A stretch of 27,635 nt of DNA from Nemertoderma westbladi (lineage: Eukaryota > Xenacoelomorpha > Nemertodermatida > Nemertodermatidae), in NCBI GenBank assembly GCA_032718475.1, contig JAUCBJ010008739.1, positions 1 to 27,635 on the forward strand. Direction: 5' to 3'. The translations under genes and the position numbers were made by a program. Within the stretch, counting starts at the first letter, position 1. The number at the start of each line of letters is the position of its first letter. The notes beneath the pieces are model-generated. The model searched no databases. It had not been told where the DNA came from and worked only from the letters and a program-made list of their open reading frames with translations. Positions 1 through 7,976 of the stretch are shown one piece after another.

Positions 1-454
1 TTTACAATCACGCACGCTACCGGTAACGCACAACACTGCTCACTGATATGCCGACAGTTACTGACTTTGATCAGGTATAAAGAGATATGCACTGGACTCA
101 GGTAGTGTCTGTCAAACAACATTAGATTCACTACAAACACAATAATAAAGTCTCAAAATCATAACAAAAAGTCCCGTGACTTTAGCTCTCTTATTTTCCA
201 AGAATCCCGTTCAACACATGTAATCAGCAGTGAGATAGGATAATTTCAGTTCAGTAGCTCGGGATTGGTCGAAATCAGAACTAACTCAACGCAGGGCTAT
301 GGGTAACTGGGGCAACCTTCCCAAGCCGGCTGGCCAATCGAACAGCTCAGATCCCTCCTAGAGGATTCCAACGCCTTGGAGGGGGGAACTGGTTAGCAAA
401 GAAAACAAATCAGTCATATCCCAGAAAAACCTTTACAGTAGGTTTCAGAGTATT
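1..454. other. Non-coding flank 3' of MRPS33
   Basis: I see no coding frame, RNA gene or clear repeat here. It lies downstream of the minus-strand MRPS33 gene and should hold its 3' UTR. No minus-strand AATAAA (TTTATT on this strand) is visible near the stop, so the polyadenylation site is not assigned. Confidence 0.4.
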
Positions 455-811
455 TTAGCGTATGGGGGAAAAACTGGGTTGCGGGGCGAAGGGCCAGTTA
501 CATCCCACAGAAGCTTTTACACCCTTTTCCGGTTTACCCTTCCCTTTCGCTTTCGCGATTTCAGCCATTTGTTCAGTAAAATCTAACTGATCGTCCCGAA
601 ATAGAGATAATTTTCTCAGTTTAGTTCGGAATAAATTCCACTCTTTGTACGGGGGGTACCAATCCGTGATGTTGCTAGTTTTCTGAACCGGTCTCTTTGC
701 AAACATTTCAATAATTCGATTTTGTTTATAAGATAACGGGCTTTTGGTGGGAATTACGAGTATTTGTCCGCGCAGTTTGGCCATGTATTGGGAATAAGCT
801 GTCTTCGCCAT
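455..811 (-). CDS. MRPS33: Small ribosomal subunit protein mS33 (mitochondrial), single exon
   Basis: This 118-residue protein resembles mitochondrial ribosomal protein S33, a component of the mitoribosome small subunit. Family landmarks visible in order are the N-terminal AYSQYMAKL segment, a basic middle region with NRIIEMFAKRP (31-41), the DWYPPY block (50-55, matching the conserved DWYP), LFRDDQLDF (70-78, matching LYRDE..DF), and a lysine-rich tail GKGKPEKG (90-97). The length is close to the roughly 106 residues of vertebrate orthologues; the last 15 residues (from CNWPF) are an extension not expected from the family. The start is the first ATG, giving MAKTAYSQY, which fits the usual N-terminus. 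There is no intron in the coding part. No stop or frameshift breaks it, so it is probably a functional gene rather than a retro-pseudogene; an intact retrocopy cannot be excluded. Confidence 0.85.
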   Translation of the reverse strand: MAKTAYSQYMAKLRGQILVIPTKSPLSYKQNRIIEMFAKRPVQKTSNITDWYPPYKEWNLFRTKLRKLSLFRDDQLDFTEQMAEIAKAKGKGKPEKGVKASVGCNWPFAPQPSFSPIR

Positions 812-1361
812 TCTACTTCCTATTGTGTGCTTCCGACGGTTTAATTCATGCCATCTTCCATGTATTCCTTCTTGGTCTGCTTAGTAAAGACGTACAATCG
901 TATGCATATAAATGTTACCGGTACTGGTAACTGTAAATGTTCCTACTACTGCAGTACGGTATTAGTACGTTTGATCGACACTAGTCAAACAAGCCTAAAA
1001 TCAGATAAATAATGGTACCGGTACCGGTATAGCAGTATTGTGCACCACCTTGCGGATTGCATGGGTATTATTTATTAAGTTCTTTGAAGGGAATGTATTA
1101 TTTTAATCTATATTATATTACTTACTACGACTATTATTACTACTATTACTATTATTTACTAGCTTAATTATGTAATATTTTAGCTTAATCTATTAGTTTA
1201 ATTACGATTTACTATGCGCGTACGTAATCTTAATTACAGTCTACCGTACATACAGTACATATTTCCAATATTAAAATTGATATTTACCCCGACTGGGGGT
1301 GTATCTTATTGTAAAAAAAATATTACAAGCTAATAACGCTGTTGCGATACGGTTGTTTATT

Positions 1362-1522
1362 ACAAGTCCCTAAAAGGTGCCACCCTGCTCCATAGCGCGG
1401 GAAATTCAAATGATTGAAAGACATGTAATTTGTACTGGAAAGGGTGGCAGATCAGACCTGCCACCTATATTTTGGCGGTAAATTCAAATCTGTTTTAACA
1501 TTGAATATATGAATAGAGTAAG
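1362..1522 (+). repeat. Left terminal inverted repeat of the nested element
   Basis: About 150 bases match the reverse complement of about 3925-4191 with few differences. The match includes an inner palindrome GGTGGCAG..CTGCCACC at about 1443-1466. The left copy carries a single 26-bp unit (TTAACATTGAATATATGAA) where the right copy has about five. Confidence 0.85.
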
Positions 1523-1600
1523 ACTAATGTAATTCGTTGAATCAGAATAAATTATTTATTATCGGTTTAACTCACTCATCCGTTATTGTTGTTGTTTTAT

Positions 1601-1910
1601 CTATTCTGGGACTTCCAGCAGCACGTGAATAAATAAACCAGCACGTTAACTAGTCTGGGGCTTCGAGCAGCACGTGAAAAACTAAGCTACTGGTTAACTA
1701 GTCTGGGGATTCGAGCAGCACGTGAACAACTAAGCTGACTGGTTAACTAGTCTGGGGGTTCGAGCAGCACGTGAACAACTAAGCTGACTGGTTAACTAGT
1801 CTGGGGGTTCGAGCAGCACGTGAACAACTAAGCTGACTGGTTAACTAGTCTGGGGGTTCGAGCAGCACGTGAACAACTAAGCTGACTGGTTACCTAGACT
1901 GGGACTTCGA
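1601..1910. repeat. 49-bp minisatellite with a CACGTG and a GTTAAC in each unit
   Basis: About six tandem units of 49 bases. The central units are essentially identical and the first and last are diverged. Each unit carries GAGCAGCACGTGAACAAC and GGTTAACTAG, so the array repeats the palindromic E-box CACGTG and the palindrome GTTAAC at a fixed spacing. It lies inside the nested TIR element, just after its left inverted repeat. Confidence 0.9.
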
Positions 1911-1935
1911 CCGTTCGAGCAAAATTGAAAATTGA

Positions 1936-1950
1936 GGGGGGGGGGGGGGG
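1936..1950 (+). repeat. Homopolymer G run
   Basis: An uninterrupted run of 15 G, adjacent to the 49-bp array. Runs like this are unstable and prone to sequencing error. Confidence 0.9.
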
Positions 1951-3346
1951 ATTTGGCTTAACTTCTATCCCAGTAAAATGTAAAGAACATTTATTATTTG
2001 CTTGTATCAGTTATAATTACATCAGAACATTATAATTATAACAATTATATAAACTTATACCTAGTATATTAATAGTAGATTTTAAGTAGATAGATGATAG
2101 ATAGGCGCTGTGAATTGATATATTTTTGGGGGTTAATTCTAATTACAGAATTATAATATATTCATTACCATTACAAACTGTACACAGTGTGCTGCAGTAT
2201 GTACGTGGGTACGTACTTAAAGGTCAAGGAGCTAGAGCTGTAGACTTCATAATGTAAACTTCAGGCCTACAGACATATTATCTTATTTAGGTCTAGTAAG
2301 AAATATTGCGTAGTGTAATTCATAAGAAATATATACAGCTGTACAGCAGAGAATTGATAGTAACAAGCTGGCAAGCCTGGAAGGTTCACGGTCCTCCTAC
2401 TTAATCAGTACAATAATAATACGTTTTCGTTCGGGTAGGCCTATGTTTCCTTTTCACTTGTTCCCATCGTACAGTCGTAGGCGACCTCATGCTCCTGTGC
2501 TCATCCCACCACGACCACGACCACCAGTTACGAGTTGGGTAGGCGTCTACCGGCAACCGGTAAGTAATTACGCGCCACACGACGTCATCCCGCCATCCGC
2601 CAACATTTATACCGGTACGGTAAGCCTACCACCTACCGGCTGGCTACCATCGCACCGTAGGTCTACCGCCTACGCCTACCGGTCAACCGGTAACGGTAGG
2701 CTACCGCGTACCGGTACAGCGGTACTCAAAGTCGTACCGGTATTGTCGTAATTGACAAATGCAGGATTAAACCGTAACCCGTTCCAGTACCGGTACCATA
2801 TGCATCTGAACGACTGGACGGTTAATCTCATAGCATAGCTGCATAGGCCTACTGGTAGTCAGTGCGAAGTCGCCTGCGAACATGGCGAAATATTATATTT
2901 ACTGCTAGGGCTAGGCTAGGACCTACTGCTGTACTGACCTATGACAGTATGAAGATAGGCAGATAGGCCTACAGTGGTCAGGTAGTACCGGTCCGGTATG
3001 CCTACTACAGGCAGACAATCAGACAGTACTAGCAGTGCTAATTAATTACCTTAATTAAATCTTCAATTAGGTCATAATGTAGGTCCAAATTTAAAAATCG
3101 GCCTCCGTTAATCGATTTACAAATAATTCAGGTACCTCCATGCCAAATATCAGAATCATTCATTGCGTTCCCTATGACAAGATAGCTTTTTCCTAAACCA
3201 TGCGAAAACACGCAAATATAGCGCTCACATCGCACAAATACCATCTCGACACCCAATTTTTTGTATGAGCCTTCGCCATCCCTATATCTAACTTTTGTCC
3301 AAATTTTGTTTCGATTGATTAATAAATAACTGAGATATCGCTCTGG
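1951..3346. other. Interior of the nested element: no gene seen
   Basis: Apart from the ACCGGT-rich part, this interior is AT-rich with many short palindromic words (TAGGCCTA, ACCGGT, TACAGTA). No transposase motif, splice-supported exon or RNA gene can be recognised on either strand. Confidence 0.5.
2540..2800. repeat. ACCGGT-rich imperfect repeat stretch
   Basis: The hexamer ACCGGT and its extensions (TACCGGTA, CTACCGGC, CAACCGGT) occur many times here, mixed with GTAGGC and CGGTAAG words and without a fixed period. A 102-codon open frame crosses it but encodes only arginine/proline/threonine-rich low-complexity sequence and is not supported as a gene. Confidence 0.5.
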
Positions 3347-3393
3347 ACACACACACACACACACACACACACTAACACACACACACACACACA
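3347..3393. repeat. (CA)n microsatellite
   Basis: A CA dinucleotide run with one TA interruption near 3372. The valine/cysteine-rich frame on the other strand is an artefact of this repeat. Confidence 0.95.
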
Positions 3394-3933
3394 TTACGGT
3401 AATAATGGTCACCTATGTCAAGGACCGTGAACCAAAAATATATCGCAAGTAGGCCTACTGTAATAACAATAGGTGTATAATGCCTCTGCCAATACTGCTA
3501 TATTTGTCTATGACATATAATATGATAAAATATTATTATGAATGAACATTCTTACTCTTAGTAACTCGTGACAAAATACAATGCGCTACTAACTCAGAAA
3601 CTGTAATCCTAAATGCGGAACTTAAACCGAAACAGGGTAAAATGTGGACTTTGTAGTGACACATTTGGCAGTCAGTGCGATATAATTTCTCATGTACAAG
3701 CAAATCACGGTATTGCATGTTCAGTACAAACGGTAATTCGGTTATTCAACAATTAACAAACGGTTATTCAACGTCCATTTTTAGTTATTAGCATGACGGT
3801 AATACAAATTACGCAAGGTGAACCTATACTACATTCACAATTTTCTATTCATTTACTAAATATAACGAAAATTGAACGTTCATTTAATCCATGGTACGTT
3901 CAGTTAACTATATTTGCTACCTGGGTTACTCTA
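3394..3933. other. Interior of the nested element: AT-rich, no gene
   Basis: Short open frames on the minus strand have no recognisable domain. Short imperfect direct repeats such as AACGGTTATTCAA are present near 3735-3770. No further structure is supported. Confidence 0.4.
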
Positions 3934-4191
3934 TTCATATATTTTCAATGTTAAAACAGATTTCATATATTCAATGTTAAAACAGATTTCATATATTCAA
4001 TGTTAAAACAGATTTCATATATTCAATGTTAAAACAGATTTCATATATTCAATGTTAAAACAGATTTGAATTTACCGCCAAAATATAGGTGGCAGATCTG
4101 ACCTGCCACCCTTTCCAGTACAAATTGCATGTCTTTCAATCATTTGAATTTCCCGCGCTATGGAGCAGGGTGGCACCTTTTAGGGACTTGT
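3925..4191 (-). repeat. Right terminal inverted repeat of the nested element
   Basis: This is the reverse complement of the left TIR, ending in GGGACTTGT and followed by the TTGTTTATT duplication. It is longer than the left TIR only because of the expanded 26-bp units. Confidence 0.85.
3934..4065. repeat. 26-bp tandem repeat inside the right TIR
   Basis: About five copies of a unit containing TTTCATATATTCAATGTTAA. The left TIR has one copy, so the repeat expanded after insertion, or in the source element, and lengthened one terminus only. Confidence 0.9.
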
Positions 4192-4273
4192 TTGTTTATT
4201 TCATGTTGGATTTAAAAGTCTCCACCGAAATTCTACCAGGTGGCCAGCAATAAGTTGCGGTGTTGTGCATTTC

Positions 4274-4660
4274 TTATTGCGGATGACTAACGTCTTTAAG
4301 TGGCCCCCACATCGACTCTATATGTTGAGTGTGGGTGCCAGTCGCACTCACCCGCTCTACCGAATGGTTGACGGTTTCGTGTATGTAGGTCCCTGTTCCA
4401 TTGGTAGCAGACCAAAAAGGGTTAGTGGCGTTTGTTATGTCAACATTCACACCGCAATACGCAGGCCATTCGTCGGACTGTATCTTGGTTCCACCGGCGA
4501 CATGTTTCTCCAAAATAGGGCAGAGGGTGTCTGCCTCTGCATCACGATGCAAATTTTGATGTAGAGTTCGGGGGAGAAGCTCCACGCTTTGTGCAAACTC
4601 AATAGCGCGCTCCTCAGTCTCGATATGTTTCCCAATCTCAATGAAATTTAATTCAGCCAT
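4274..4660 (-). pseudogene. Merlin transposase, internally deleted copy
   Basis: The 128-residue minus-strand frame starts MAELNFIEIGK, identical to the plus copy, and runs to LLPRTL (residues 28-33). After a short filler it jumps to ADTLCPILEKHVAGG. The deletion removes the zinc-binding Cys region, the WFEKSRFEV segment and the first catalytic Asp (IDETLL in the plus copy). It keeps the second Asp (IQSDEW) and the Glu (HTQHIESMWG). The C-terminus is frameshifted after WGPLKD. It cannot be an active nuclease. If translated it would carry only the N-terminal segment and half of the catalytic core. Whether such a product is made is unknown. Confidence 0.8.
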
Positions 4661-4922
4661 GACAGTACACGAGTACAGTATACTAACAGTAGGCCAGTAA
4701 GTAACAGTACAGCAGTAGGCCTAACAATACTGCTATACCGGTACCGGTATAGCAGTATTGTTAGGCCTACTGCTGTACTGTTACTTACTGGCCTACTGTT
4801 TGTATACTGTACTCATCATGACTATGGCTGAATTAAATTTCATTGAGATTGGGAAACTTATCGAGACTGAGGAGCGCGCTATTGAGTTTGCTCAAAGCGT
4901 GGAGCTTCTCCCCCGAACTCTA
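4561..4922. repeat. Central palindrome joining two Merlin copies
   Basis: Positions 4725-4760 form a perfect 36-base palindrome with no spacer (centre 4742/4743, core TATACCGGTACCGGTATA). Symmetry continues almost perfectly outward through the untranslated leader and the first about 33 transposase codons on each side, to about 4561 and 4922. The promoter regions of the two transposase copies therefore face away from a shared centre. Confidence 0.9.
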
Positions 4923-6299
4923 CAATCAAATGGGCAACCAACCCTACGTCTTTGTCCTTTTCCGGGTTGTACTGCGCAAGCTAAAATTACGCTGGTGAAG
5001 GACAGGGGATTCATGCGGCTTGTTTGGCGTTGCTCCGGTGCTAATAAGCACAAGCGAACTGCACGTTCTGGAACGTGGTTTGAGAAGAGTCGATTCGAGG
5101 TTCGGCAGATTCTGGCCATCACGTATTCGTTTGCTCTCGAAGTTCGAATGCGTACTGCACATCCTGACATCTGTTGCTAGGCGACATTGTTGGGGTGCAA
5201 GGCAATGGATCCCTTGTCGACTGGTACAATTTTATTAGAGAATTAATGTACCGCGATCAAGAGGAGTCAGAGCCAATGGGTGGACCAGGACATATTGTCC
5301 AAATCGATGAGACGCTATTACGGAGAAAACGCAAGAGGAGCACCAACAACCGTGGTCGTTTGCTTGGTGGAGACCACTTTCCGTCATCCCGATTTAATTA
5401 TGGGACGACAGTGGATGGGCCGTGGGTGTTTGGACTGGTATGGAAACGTCCAGATAATAAAGGATGCAGACACCCTCCGTCCTATTTTGGAGAAACATGT
5501 CGCCGGTGGAACCAAGATACAGTCCGATGGATGGTCTGCGTATTGCGGTGTGAATGTTGGCATAACAAACGCCACAAACACGTGGTCTGCTACCAATGGA
5601 ACAGGGACCTACATACACGAAACCGTCAACCATTCGGTAGAGTGGGTGAGTGAGACTGGCACCCACACTCAACGTATAGAGTCGATGTGGGGCCACTTAA
5701 AGACGTCAGTCATCCGCAATAAGAAATGCACAACACCGCAACTTATTGCTGGCCACCTGGCAGAATTTCGGTGGAGACTTTTAAATCGCGACCGACCTTT
5801 CTCAAATCTCCTTGCTCTTTTCAAACATTACTACCCTTGCTGAATGTCTATACTGTACCTTATACCTTAACCAACCCAAACGGCCCTTTTCAGGGCCAAC
5901 TACTGTACGACCTGACTTCAACCCAAACGGCCCTTTTCAGGGCCAACATATGAAATAAACAACCGTATCGCAACAGCGTTATTAGCTTGTAATATTTTTT
6001 TACAATAAGATACACCCCAGTCGGGGTAAATATCAATTTTAATATTGGAAATATGCACTGTATGTACGGTAGACTGTAATTAAGATTACGTACGCGCATA
6101 GTAAATCGTAATTAAACTAATAGATTAAGCTAAAATATTACATAATTAAGCTAGTAAATAATAGTAATAGTAGTAATAATAGTAGTAGTAAGTAATATAA
6201 TATAGATTAAAATAATACATTCCCTTCAAAGAACTTAATAAATAATACCCATGCAATCCGCAAGGTGGTGCACAATACTGCTATACCGGTACCGGTACC
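4739..6299 (+). mobile_element. Merlin (IS1016-like) DNA transposon, nearly full length
   Basis: The element of about 1.56 kb is bounded by inverted repeats: GGTACCGGTATAGCAGTATTG at the left and CAATACTGCTATACCGGTACC at the right (6273 onward). It contains one transposase frame with two frameshifts and about 450 bases of AT-rich 3' sequence. Just after the gene, a motif CCAAACGGCCCTTTTCAGGG is present twice (about 5875 and 5925). The transposase family (IS1595/IS1016-like DDE) supports the Merlin assignment. A target duplication cannot be read because the left end is fused to the partner copy. Confidence 0.8.
4818..5843 (+). pseudogene. Merlin transposase (IS1595/IS1016-like DDE), two frameshifts
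   Basis: The reading starts at 4818 or 4824 (MTMAELNFIEIGK). Landmarks are a Cys cluster (CPFPGC, then WRCSG) suggesting a zinc ribbon, then RSGTWFEKSRFEVRQILAI, a typical Merlin/ISXO2 segment. The frame shifts between about 5150 and 5175, continues with VDWYNFIRELMYRDQ and the first catalytic Asp in VQIDETLLRRK (5306-5308), and shifts again near 5455-5465. It resumes with DTLRPILEKHV, the second Asp in IQSDGWSAY (5526-5528) and the Glu in HTQRIESMWGHLK (5679-5681), ending FRWRLLNRDRPF..HYYPC. All three DDE residues survive but in different frames, so this copy is inactive as it stands. Confidence 0.85.
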
Positions 6300-6368
6300 A
6301 TTATTTATCTGATTTTAGGCTTGTTTGGCTAGTGTCGTTCAAACGTACTACAGTACTAATACATAATA

Positions 6369-6403
6369 CCCCTGGGACTGTGGGTCGTGGGTGGATGTAC
6401 CGG
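6369..6403 (+). repeat. Left remnant of the G-rich minisatellite
   Basis: One unit (CCTGGGACTGTGGGTCGTGG followed by GTGGATGTACCGG) matches the array that restarts at 7436. The Ginger1 insertion separates the two parts, which shows that the array is older than the insertion. Confidence 0.85.
6400..6403. other. Target-site duplication CCGG, left copy
   Basis: CCGG here and CCGG at 7436-7439 flank TGTAACAGCGG..CCGCTGTTACA. The uninterrupted minisatellite unit reads GTACCGGCAGTGGG with a single CCGG, which confirms a 4-bp duplication. Confidence 0.9.
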
Positions 6404-6530
6404 TGTAACAGCGGATTCTGTCCCCCCACGGATACGGTCCGGGGGGACCGAATCCGCTAGCGGATTGAGTCCGGGGGGCCGAATCCGCTAGCGGATTCTG
6501 TCCCCCCTCCGCAGATCACAGATTGAGTCC
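6404..6530 (+). repeat. Ginger1 left TIR with palindromic subunits
   Basis: Contains two perfect AATCCGCTAGCGGATT palindromes separated by GAGTCCGGGGGGCCG. Its outer part matches the reverse complement of the right TIR. Confidence 0.85.
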
Positions 6531-6714
6531 CCCTTAAATTATAATTTTACAGTACAGGCAGTACTGGTACTGACATAGCAGCGTAGCTTATGCATTAAAT
6601 TATAGACTGATTAAAACTGCAGTAGCTACCACTACTGCGTTAAATTAAATTCCCACATCTGTATATACTGATATAGTCGCATCAGTCAGTCAGTACAGTA
6701 GGCTATTACATATT

Positions 6715-6996
6715 ATGGCCAACTTCGATGAGACGCAGCTTTATCAAGCCGTCTATAATTATATTTCGGGAGATGACACATATCCAGTCAATTCAACAAA
6801 GTTGCAGAAGAGAACTATACTCAGGAAAGCGGCTAATTTCAACATTATAGATTCATTATGGATGAGGGATGATTACATGAGGAGGAAGATATTGTACTGT
6901 CCCTATTACAGTAATAATCATACTGTAGTTCGAGTTGTCAGGTGTCTTTGGTTGGATTTGTCATTGGTCAGTTGGTGTCATTTCGTTTATAATTAA
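6715..6996 (+). pseudogene. Remnant N-terminus of a Ginger1/Gypsy-type integrase
   Basis: The first about 50 of 93 residues (FDETQLYQAVYNYISG, then YPVNSTKLQKRTILRKAANF) fit the segment that precedes the HHCC zinc finger in Ginger1 and gypsy-derived integrases: a tyrosine-rich helix, a YP motif, then a K/R-rich RRKAxxF stretch. The remaining 40 residues (from about DSLWM) are unrelated to the HHCC or DDE domains and run to a stop in AT-rich sequence, so the frame is interrupted by an internal deletion or an intron. It sits centrally between the TIRs in sense orientation. The match is from recalled family patterns; a chance ORF is a less likely alternative. Confidence 0.5.
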
Positions 6997-7055
6997 TAAT
7001 TAAATGAATTAATTACCTAGGCCTAATATAAATGGTTTTACAGATAGTATTTTCT

Positions 7056-7072
7056 GGGGGGGGGGGGGGGGG
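7056..7072 (+). repeat. Homopolymer G run inside Ginger1
   Basis: An uninterrupted run of 17 G. A similar run lies at 1936-1950. Confidence 0.9.
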
Positions 7073-7284
7073 TATATTCAGTTCAACTGTTACACCTAAA
7101 CCCAACTGAGTAACAGTTATTCATCGAAATTGGAGAGGAGCAGGTTACACACAATGTTTTCTAACCAGAACAATAAACGATACATACTGAATAACCGGTC
7201 TGCCAGTATTGTATCCATTGACAATAAGGAAGGGAACGGATCAGTCTGGCAGTGTATTTTGAATTTATTGCAATAACATTGGGG

Positions 7285-7435
7285 GGAAAAATCCGCGAAC
7301 GAGGACCCAATCCGCTAGCAGATTTGGTCCTAGGGAGACCAAATCTGCTAGCGGATTGGGTCCGGGGGGACTAAATCCGCTAGCTGATCTGGTCCGGGGG
7401 GACCGATCCTTCGGGGGACTGAATCCGCTGTTACA
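7285..7435 (-). repeat. Ginger1 right TIR
   Basis: Reverse complement of the left TIR with substitutions in the subunits (for example AAATCTGCTAGCGGATT). It ends CCGCTGTTACA at 7435, followed by the CCGG duplication at 7436-7439. Confidence 0.85.
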
Positions 7436-7870
7436 CCGGCAGTGGGACGTGGGTGGATGTACCGGCAGTGGGATCTGGGACGTGGGTGGATGTACAGGCA
7501 GTGGGACCTGGGACTGTGGGACGTGGGTGGATGTACCGGCAGTGGGACCTGGGACTGGGACGTGGGTGGATGTACCGGCAGTGGGATCTGGGACGTGCGT
7601 GGATGTACCGGCAGTGGGACCTGGGACGTGGGTGGATGTACCGGCAGTGGGACCTGGGACTGTGGGTCGTGGCGTGGATGTACCTGGTACCGGCAGTGGG
7701 ACCTGGGACTGGGACGTGGGTGGATGTACCGGCAGTGGGACGTGGGTGGATGTACCGGCAGTGGGACCTGGGACTGTGGGACGTGGGTGGATGTACCGGC
7801 AGTGGGATCTGGGACGTGGGTGGATGTACCGGCAGTGGGACCTGGGACGTGGGTGGATGTACCGGCAGTG
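7436..7870 (+). repeat. G-rich minisatellite upstream of JKAMP
   Basis: A tandem array of a unit of about 25-40 bases with the core GACGTGGGTGGATGTACCGG followed by CAGTGGGACCTGGGACT. Unit length varies because the GGGAC(C/G)TG module is present once or several times. Open frames on both strands are repeat artefacts. The array ends about 100 bases before the JKAMP start and lies in its presumed promoter/5' region. Confidence 0.9.
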
Positions 7871-7967
7871 GCATAGGGCTATATCAGTCAGTCAGTACAG
7901 CAGTATCGGTAGGCCTATTATTTATTTCTACATCGTTTTACAGTTTCATCTCATTTTAATTTGTGAT

Positions 7968-7976
7968 ATGCGATGA
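7968..7976 (+). promoter_or_regulatory. Two-codon upstream ORF overlapping the JKAMP start
   Basis: ATG-CGA-TGA overlaps the first in-frame ATG of JKAMP at 7973. If the transcript starts upstream, ribosomes would meet this minimal ORF first and might reinitiate at 7985 or 7988. A regulatory role is an inference. Confidence 0.25.

Larger units (their letters stand above)
1362..4191. mobile_element. Non-autonomous TIR transposon with 9-bp TSD (Mutator-like?), nested in Merlin
   Basis: The element is 2830 bp, begins ACAAGTCCCTAAAAGG and ends with the reverse complement. The 9-bp sequence TTGTTTATT flanks both sides (1353-1361 and 4192-4200). The uninterrupted Merlin copy at 5950-5960 carries a single TTGTTTATT (on the minus strand), so it acts as the empty-site reference. 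The terminal inverted repeats are about 150 bp and very similar. Inside are tandem repeats (49-bp and 26-bp units), a G run, a CA run and an ACCGGT-rich stretch, but no transposase. Long TIRs with a 9-bp duplication suit the Mutator superfamily. Merlin also gives 8-9 bp duplications, so the superfamily stays provisional. Confidence 0.85.
1014..4742 (-). mobile_element. Merlin DNA transposon, minus-oriented, internally deleted, split by a nested element
   Basis: Read on the minus strand, this copy begins at the central palindrome, runs through a deleted transposase frame (4660-4274), skips the region equivalent to 5787-5944 of the plus copy, is interrupted at 4200/1353 by the nested element, and ends at 1014 with the GGTACCGGTA..GCAGTATTG terminal repeat. 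Without the insertion it is about 0.94 kb, against about 1.6 kb for the plus copy. It lacks the first catalytic aspartate, so it could only be moved by transposase supplied elsewhere. Confidence 0.75.
953..6362. repeat. Inverted-repeat composite: palindromic Merlin pair with a nested insertion
   Basis: Positions about 953-1361 read on the opposite strand as about 5950-6362, with near identity including the Merlin terminal repeat and about 55 bases outside it. The inner ends meet head to head at 4742/4743. The structure is therefore one long palindrome whose arms are a Merlin element plus a short flank. The left arm has lost about 700 bases in two internal deletions and later received the 1362-4191 element. 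The right arm (4743-6362) is nearly full length. The outer homology ends near 955 on the left and 6362 on the right, where a small indel (cagtacta) occurs. The order of events (duplication, deletions, insertion) is inferred from nesting. Confidence 0.85.
6404..7435 (+). mobile_element. Ginger1-type DNA transposon, internally deleted (1032 bp)
   Basis: The ends are TGTAACAGCGGATTC and GAATCCGCTGTTACA. They give inverted repeats of about 130-150 bp built from repeated units with the palindrome AATCCGCTAGCGGATT and C- or G-runs. The flanking 4-bp duplication is CCGG. TGT..ACA ends, TIRs of 40-270 bp and CCGG-specific duplications are published hallmarks of Ginger1, whose transposase derives from the Gypsy-type integrase lineage. 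The only frame inside (6715-6996) resembles the N-terminal end of such an integrase, which agrees with the ends. The zinc finger, DDE core, GPY/F and protease regions are missing, so the copy is a deletion derivative. Confidence 0.85.

Noticed and set aside
2443-2751. 102-codon Pro/Arg-rich frame
   Set aside because: Low-complexity ACCGGT-rich DNA inside a transposon; no recognisable domain.
3128-3718. Minus-strand small frames
   Set aside because: One translates the CA run and the other has no domain; both lie in transposon interior.
7356-7976. Gly/Val/Trp-rich frames upstream of JKAMP on both strands
   Set aside because: They translate the G-rich minisatellite, and several frames are open simultaneously.
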